Assembly (NCBI GenBank): GCA_016199405.1
Contig: JACQGS010000272.1
Location: 1-10,934 of the forward strand
Length of the DNA: 10,934 nt
Reading direction: 5' to 3'
From: Chloroflexota bacterium
Lineage (GTDB): Bacteria > Chloroflexota > Anaerolineae > UBA4142
Position numbers and translations under genes: made by a program
Shown: piece by piece, positions 7,074 to 10,934 of the stretch
Position numbering within the stretch: position 1 is the first letter of the stretch
Layout: the number at the start of each line of letters is the position of its first letter
Notes under the pieces: model-generated
Databases searched by the model: none
Told to the model about the DNA's origin: nothing
What the model saw: only the letters and a program-made list of their open reading frames with translations

Positions 7074-7130
7074 TTTAGTTGGTTGGATCTTACTTGGCTT
7101 TACCTTTCTCGCACTCGTTCTAGTTTTCGG
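7071..7130 (+). pseudogene. relic of the 3' end of a second DUF4012 gene
   Basis: This stretch aligns without gaps to 4042-4101 in the intact DUF4012 gene, with about 11 differences in 60 bases by eye. Translated in the same frame (codon start 7072), it gives YLVGWILLGFTFLALVLV against YLVGWVLLGFTFLALVLI in the intact gene. Most differences fall at third codon positions, and most change G/C to A/T in the copy. This is the pattern of a once-coding paralogue, not of chance. The frame then runs into unrelated sequence and stops at 7195-7197. Upstream the homology ends at the edge of the palindromic element, where an in-frame TGA lies at 7066. The copy is therefore a fragment holding only the C-terminal membrane anchor. 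Confidence 0.65.
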
Positions 7131-7151
7131 TTTGTCTTGCCTTAGTCCGCA

Positions 7152-7224
7152 CGAGCAATTCCTGCTCGGTTCAGGCGATGCCTCTGCGTCCGCCTGAAAC
7201 ATTCCATAGCGCCGTACGCTATGG
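7152..7224 (+). promoter_or_regulatory. three consecutive hairpins before the surface-protein gene
   Basis: Hairpin 1 is CGAGCA/TGCTCG with loop ATTCC (7152-7168). Hairpin 2 is TTCAGGCG/CGCCTGAA with a 13-nt loop (7170-7198). Hairpin 3 is CCATAGCG/CGCTATGG with loop CCGTA (7204-7224). All stems are perfect. The last ends two bases before the AAAGG ribosome binding site of the gene at 7239. They could act as a leader structure, as a terminator series without T runs for the operon upstream, or as a small repeat relic. No convincing promoter was seen in 6895-7238. Confidence 0.45.
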
Positions 7225-7238
7225 TCAAAGGCGCGACT

Positions 7239-10200
7239 ATGGCAGTCCGTCATTCACTCCATTGGCGAGTACTTGCATCGCTTGGCGTAGTCTTTCTCGT
7301 AGGCGTTCTCTCGAGTCCGCGCGCCCGCGCGTCTTCCGCTACGATCGTCATCAGCCAAATCTACGGCGGCGGCGGAAACAGCGGCGCTCAATACAAGAAC
7401 GATTTCATCGAACTCTTCAATCGCGGCAGTACTGCCGTCAACGTCGCGGGCTGGTCGGTGCAGTACGCGTCCGCGACCAGCGGCACGTGGAGCGTCACAA
7501 ATATTTCTGGGTCGCTCGCGCCGGGGCAATACTTACTGATTCAAGAGGCGCAGGGAAGTAGCGGGACAACGAACTTGCCGACGCCGGACGTGACCGGCTC
7601 GATTGAAATGTCCGCAACCGCCGGTAAGGTCGCGCTCGTCAACGCTACGACCGCGCTGACCGGCAATTGTCCATCCAACGCGAGCATCACTGATTTTGTC
7701 GGCTACGGAACTACCGCGAACTGTTCAGAGTCATCACCCGCGCCCGCGCCCAGCAACACGAAAGCGATTCTGCGCACGCCGAATGGTTGCACTGAGACCG
7801 ATAGCAACGCGGCGGATTTCGCAACCGCCGCGCCCAACCCACGCAACTCCGCGTCCGCCCTCGCGCCCTGCTCATCTGCTGCAACCAATACGCTCACTGC
7901 AACGGCAACAAGCACGCAGACACTCACGCCAACCAGCCCACCCACTTCCACGAGCACGCCCACTCGTACATCAACTCAAACCCCAGTTCCGACGCCGACC
8001 AATACCCCGCTTCCAACCTCCACGCGCACAAACACGCCGATTCCAATTCCTACTCCAACCAGCACGATAACTCCGACTTTTACACCAACTTCAACGGCGA
8101 CTCCAACACGTACGCCAACTTCAACTTTCACTGCCACTTCAACACCTACCCGGACTAACACTCCAACATCAACCAACACTTTTACTCCAACATCCACGCC
8201 GACCAATTCTCCAACCGCAACGAACACCGCGACTCAAACTTTCACGCGAACATCTACGCCCACCGCGACGATTACGCCAACGCCCTTTCCCGCGCGCGCC
8301 GTCGTCATCAACGAGGTCGCCTGGGCAGGCACTGCCGCGAACAGCGCGGACGAATGGATCGAACTCTACAACACGACTGCCAACGCGATTGATCTTGCCA
8401 ATTGGACGCTTACCGATGGAAACGACATTGCCATTACTCTCGCCGGCGCGATTCCGGCAAACGGTTTCTTTTTGCTTGAACGCACCGATGACGATTCAAT
8501 CAGCAATATCAGCGCGGACAAAATCTACACCGGTAATTTGAACAACGATGGCGAAACGCTCACGCTGCGCGATCCCGGTGGAAACGTTGTGAATACGGCA
8601 AATGGGAATGGCGGCGGCTGGCCCGCCGGCACCGCTGGTTCGACCTTTTTCTCGATGGAGCGCAAGAATCCAATGACGGCAGATGCAGATTCCAACTGGG
8701 CATCGAACAATGGAGCAACGCGAAATGGCGCAGACACAAACGGTGCTTCAATCAATGGAACACCGAAGCAACTCAATTCCGCGACGCTCGCGCTGACGCC
8801 GACCGCAACGCCGACTCCGACCAACACACCAACTCCAACGAATACCGCGACACCAACTCTGACCAGCACTCCAACTTCAACGAACACCGCGACTCCGACT
8901 AGCACATCAACTCGAACGAATACCGCGACACCGACTCCGACTAGCACATCAACTCCAACGAATACCGCGACACCAACTCCGACTAACACTCAAACGCCAA
9001 CGAACACCGCGACACCAACTCCGACCAGCACACCAACGCCAACAAACACCGCAACGCGAACGCCGACCAACACTCCAACGCCAACGAACACCGCGACGCA
9101 AACGTTGACGAACACCGCGACTCCAACGAAAACTGCGACACCAACACTGACGAATACTCCAACGCCAACACACACTACAACGCCAACGCCGACCAATACT
9201 CCAACTCCAACGAATACCGCGACACCAACTCCGACTAACACGCCGACTCCAACAAACACCGCAACGCGAACGCCGACCAATACTCCAACTCCAACAAATA
9301 CTGCAACGCCGACTCCGACCAACACACCAACTCCGACCAGCACACCAACTTCAACGAACACCGCAACGCCAACTCCGACGAACACCGCGACACCAACTCT
9401 GACCAGCACACCAACGCCAACAAACACCGCAACATCTACGCCGACCAATACTTCGACACCAACAAATACCGCAACGCGAACGCCGACCAGCACACCAACT
9501 CCAACGAATACCACGACACCAACTCCGACCAGCACACCAACTCCAACGAATACCACGACACCAACTCCGACGAACACCGCGACACCAACTTCGACCAATA
9601 CTCCGACCCCAACAAATACCGCAACGCGAACGCCGACCAGCACACCAACTCCAACGAATACCGCGACACTAACACTGACGAATACTCCAACTCCAACGAA
9701 AACTGCGACACCAACACTGACGAATATTCCAACGCCAACAAACACTACAACGCCGACGCCGACCAACACTCAAACGCCATCAAACACCGCGACGCCAACG
9801 CCGACCAACACTCAAACGCCAACGAGTACCGCGACACAAACGTTGACGAACACCGCGACGCCAACGCTGACCAATACGGCAACTTCCACGTACACTGCGA
9901 CACCAACTTCGACCTTCACGCCGACGCCTACCGCGACGCGTACTGCGACGCCGTTTCCTGCACGGGCAGTCGTCCTCAACGAAGTCGCGTGGGGCGGTAC
10001 CGCCGCGAGTTCCAATGATGAATGGATCGAATTGTTCAACCCCACATCGAACGCGATCAATCTGGCCGGCTGGACGCTCACAGATGGCGGAGATGTTTCA
10101 ATCACGTTGAGCGGCACGCTTCCGGCGAATGGCTACTATCTGCTTGAACGTACGAATGACACAGCGATCAGCAACATCGCGGCAGATCAAATCTACACCG

Positions 10201-10934
10201 GCGCGCTGACCAACACTGGCGAGTCGCTTACCCTGCGCGATCCCGCCGGCAACGTTGTTGACGCGGCAAATGGGGATAGCGGTACCTGGCCTGCCGGCAC
10301 TGCCAGCTCAACTTTTTACTCGATGGAGCGCAAGAATCCGTTGACGGCGGATGCGGATGCAAACTGGGCATCGAACAATGGTTTGACGCGCAACGGTTCC
10401 GACGCAAATGGCAATTCAATCAATGGAACCCCCAAACAAATAAACTCGACGACACTTGCCTTGACTGCGACACCGACTCCAACGCAAACCCTAACCCCGA
10501 CGGCGACGCGCACTCCAACAGCCACGTCAACCAATACGGCAACACCGACCGCGACGCAAACCCGCACAGCCACGCCAACCAATACGGCAACACCAACGCC
10601 AACTCGAACAAGTACAGCTACGCCAACGAATACGGCGATGCCAACTTTGACTGGTACGGCAACACCAACGAACACGCCAACGCCCACAAGTACATCAACT
10701 CCAACATCCACGAATACCTACACGCCGACCTCCACTCAAACCAACACTGCGACGCCAACGCGGACGAACACACCGACACTCACAGCAACTCAAACACTAA
10801 CGCGTACGCCGACCTCAACGTCCACAACTACCGCGACACCAACGCTCACAAGTACTCCTTCGCCAACGAACACCGCGACGCGAACTCCGACCAACACTCC
10901 AACCTCAACAAGTACCGCCACGCCAACGCCGACG
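7239..10934 (+). CDS. giant exported lamin-tail domain protein with Thr/Pro-rich linkers (3' partial)
   Basis: The frame is open for 1232 codons and runs off the right edge. The ATG at 7239 follows AAAGG (7227-7231) at good spacing. An in-frame ATG at 7221 is less likely because it lies in a hairpin. Residues 1-31 form a signal peptide: basic start, hydrophobic VLASLGVVFLVGVL, cleavage after ARA. Domain 1 (about 35-210) is a lamin-tail domain of the subtype beginning ISQIYGGGGNSGA, with four Cys that may form disulfides. Domains 2 (352-516) and 3 (907-1074) begin INEVAW or LNEVAW, carry DEWIEL and GWTLTD-like motifs, and are about 75% identical to each other by eye. Thr-rich linkers separate them. 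Such proteins are secreted or surface-exposed in Chloroflexota. Their ligand is unknown. Related proteins can carry a nuclease or other domain further on, which cannot be seen here. Confidence 0.88.
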   Translation, partial: MAVRHSLHWRVLASLGVVFLVGVLSSPRARASSATIVISQIYGGGGNSGAQYKNDFIELFNRGSTAVNVAGWSVQYASATSGTWSVTNISGSLAPGQYLLIQEAQGSSGTTNLPTPDVTGSIEMSATAGKVALVNATTALTGNCPSNASITDFVGYGTTANCSESSPAPAPSNTKAILRTPNGCTETDSNAADFATAAPNPRNSASALAPCSSAATNTLTATATSTQTLTPTSPPTSTSTPTRTSTQTPVPTPTNTPLPTSTRTNTPIPIPTPTSTITPTFTPTSTATPTRTPTSTFTATSTPTRTNTPTSTNTFTPTSTPTNSPTATNTATQTFTRTSTPTATITPTPFPARAVVINEVAWAGTAANSADEWIELYNTTANAIDLANWTLTDGNDIAITLAGAIPANGFFLLERTDDDSISNISADKIYTGNLNNDGETLTLRDPGGNVVNTANGNGGGWPAGTAGSTFFSMERKNPMTADADSNWASNNGATRNGADTNGASINGTPKQLNSATLALTPTATPTPTNTPTPTNTATPTLTSTPTSTNTATPTSTSTRTNTATPTPTSTSTPTNTATPTPTNTQTPTNTATPTPTSTPTPTNTATRTPTNTPTPTNTATQTLTNTATPTKTATPTLTNTPTPTHTTTPTPTNTPTPTNTATPTPTNTPTPTNTATRTPTNTPTPTNTATPTPTNTPTPTSTPTSTNTATPTPTNTATPTLTSTPTPTNTATSTPTNTSTPTNTATRTPTSTPTPTNTTTPTPTSTPTPTNTTTPTPTNTATPTSTNTPTPTNTATRTPTSTPTPTNTATLTLTNTPTPTKTATPTLTNIPTPTNTTTPTPTNTQTPSNTATPTPTNTQTPTSTATQTLTNTATPTLTNTATSTYTATPTSTFTPTPTATRTATPFPARAVVLNEVAWGGTAASSNDEWIELFNPTSNAINLAGWTLTDGGDVSITLSGTLPANGYYLLERTNDTAISNIAADQIYTGALTNTGESLTLRDPAGNVVDAANGDSGTWPAGTASSTFYSMERKNPLTADADANWASNNGLTRNGSDANGNSINGTPKQINSTTLALTATPTPTQTLTPTATRTPTATSTNTATPTATQTRTATPTNTATPTPTRTSTATPTNTAMPTLTGTATPTNTPTPTSTSTPTSTNTYTPTSTQTNTATPTRTNTPTLTATQTLTRTPTSTSTTTATPTLTSTPSPTNTATRTPTNTPTSTSTATPTPT
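7884..8282 (+). repeat. Thr/Pro/Ser linker 1 coding repeat
   Basis: About 133 codons of mostly alternating Thr-x dipeptides, with Pro, Ser, Asn and Arg as the common second residue. Alternation is looser than in the next linker: SPP, VP, LP and IPIP interruptions are present. It joins lamin-tail domains 1 and 2. Confidence 0.85.
8796..9950 (+). repeat. Thr-x dipeptide linker 2 coding repeat
   Basis: It comprises 385 codons in which every second residue is Thr, with one visible exception (Ser encoded across 9780-9782). The other position is mainly Pro, Asn, Ala or Ser, sometimes Arg, Leu, Gln, Lys, His, Phe, Ile or Tyr. Thr codons vary freely among ACA, ACC, ACG and ACT. Higher-order copies exist: an exact 42-bp tandem duplication at 9483-9566, and a block at 9121-9200 that recurs at 9691-9770. 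Confidence 0.9.
9483..9566 (+). repeat. exact 42-bp tandem duplication inside linker 2
   Basis: Copies at 9483-9524 and 9525-9566 are identical at all 42 positions. The unit is 14 codons, so the frame and the Thr alternation are kept. Exact identity, unlike the surrounding diverged units, points to a recent slippage or unequal-crossover event. Confidence 0.9.
10464..10934 (+). repeat. Thr-x dipeptide linker 3 coding repeat (runs off the edge)
   Basis: It follows lamin-tail domain 3 and keeps the alternating Thr pattern, with more Ala, Arg and Gln in the other position than linker 2. It is still open at the right edge, so at least one more domain or a C-terminus lies beyond the window. Confidence 0.88.

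Noticed and set aside
7178..7561. 127-codon + frame at the start of the surface-protein gene
   Set aside because: It is out of frame with the lamin-tail domain and signal peptide that occupy the same DNA and has no recognisable features.
7239..8282. Calling the surface protein an extracellular nuclease
   Set aside because: Domain 1 resembles lamin-tail domains often joined to nucleases, but no nuclease domain is visible before the window ends.
8796..9950. CRISPR-like or satellite array
   Set aside because: There are no constant repeats with unique spacers of fixed length. The periodicity is in codons and stays in frame, so it is a coding repeat.
7703..10711. Long antisense frames rich in Val-Gly (up to about 259 codons at 8990-9769)
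   Set aside because: They are the complement of ACN-CCN type codons, which read as Gly, Val, Ala and Leu and rarely form stops. They lack domains, plausible starts and ribosome binding sites. The + strand frame has a signal peptide and real domains.

Overview
The window looks like a piece of a Chloroflexota genome, most likely Anaerolineae-like. The main clues are a very long exported protein made of lamin-tail domains joined by Thr-Pro rich linkers, a DUF4012 membrane protein next to polysaccharide genes, and an HNH nuclease paired with a small helical protein. This taxonomic call rests on remembered family distribution, not on a search. All convincing genes lie on the + strand. No tRNA, rRNA or CRISPR array was seen.

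Left part (1-2095). The 3' part of a polytopic membrane protein of the DUF2723 / protein O-mannosyltransferase-like family enters from the left edge and ends at 1006. A near-consensus sigma70-type promoter (1088-1116) then drives a compact two-gene unit. It encodes a 132-residue helical protein of unknown function and an overlapping HNH endonuclease whose Cys and His residues are intact. A small hairpin covers the nuclease stop codon.

Middle part (2096-6894). A cell-surface polysaccharide operon runs DUF4012 protein, flippase-like membrane protein (lysylphosphatidylglycerol synthase TM family), family 2 glycosyltransferase, and then a broken priming sugar transferase. The genes are 10 bp apart or overlap by 4 bp, so they are probably co-transcribed. 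The operon's right end is damaged. A 13-codon reading frame coupled to the glycosyltransferase stops almost at once. The sugar transferase that follows lacks its usual N-terminal Lys-Arg-x-Phe-Asp segment and is frameshifted near 6705.

Junction (6895-7238). There is no intact gene here. It holds a palindromic, MITE-like element of about 145 bp (6929-7073). Directly beside it is a decayed copy of the 3' end of a DUF4012 gene, about 81% identical by eye to the end of the intact DUF4012 gene about 3 kb upstream. Three short hairpins in a row follow and lead to the next start codon.

Right part (7239-10934). One open reading frame without a stop runs off the right edge (1232 codons visible). It encodes a signal peptide, a lamin-tail domain of one subtype, a Thr/Pro linker, a second lamin-tail domain, a 385-residue linker with Thr at nearly every second position, a third lamin-tail domain closely related to the second, and a further linker. 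The second and third domains lie exactly 1668 bp apart, which indicates growth by duplication. The long Val-Gly reading frames on the opposite strand are shadows of these linkers.

Taken together, the window is a cell-envelope region: polysaccharide synthesis and export, a possible O-glycosyltransferase, and a very large surface protein whose Thr-rich stalks would be natural glycosylation targets. The strongest observations are the paralogue relic and palindromic element that mark past rearrangement, the broken sugar transferase, and the higher-order repeat structure of the surface protein. No clearly new biological system could be proven. The small protein plus HNH pair is the best candidate for an uncharacterised two-gene module.
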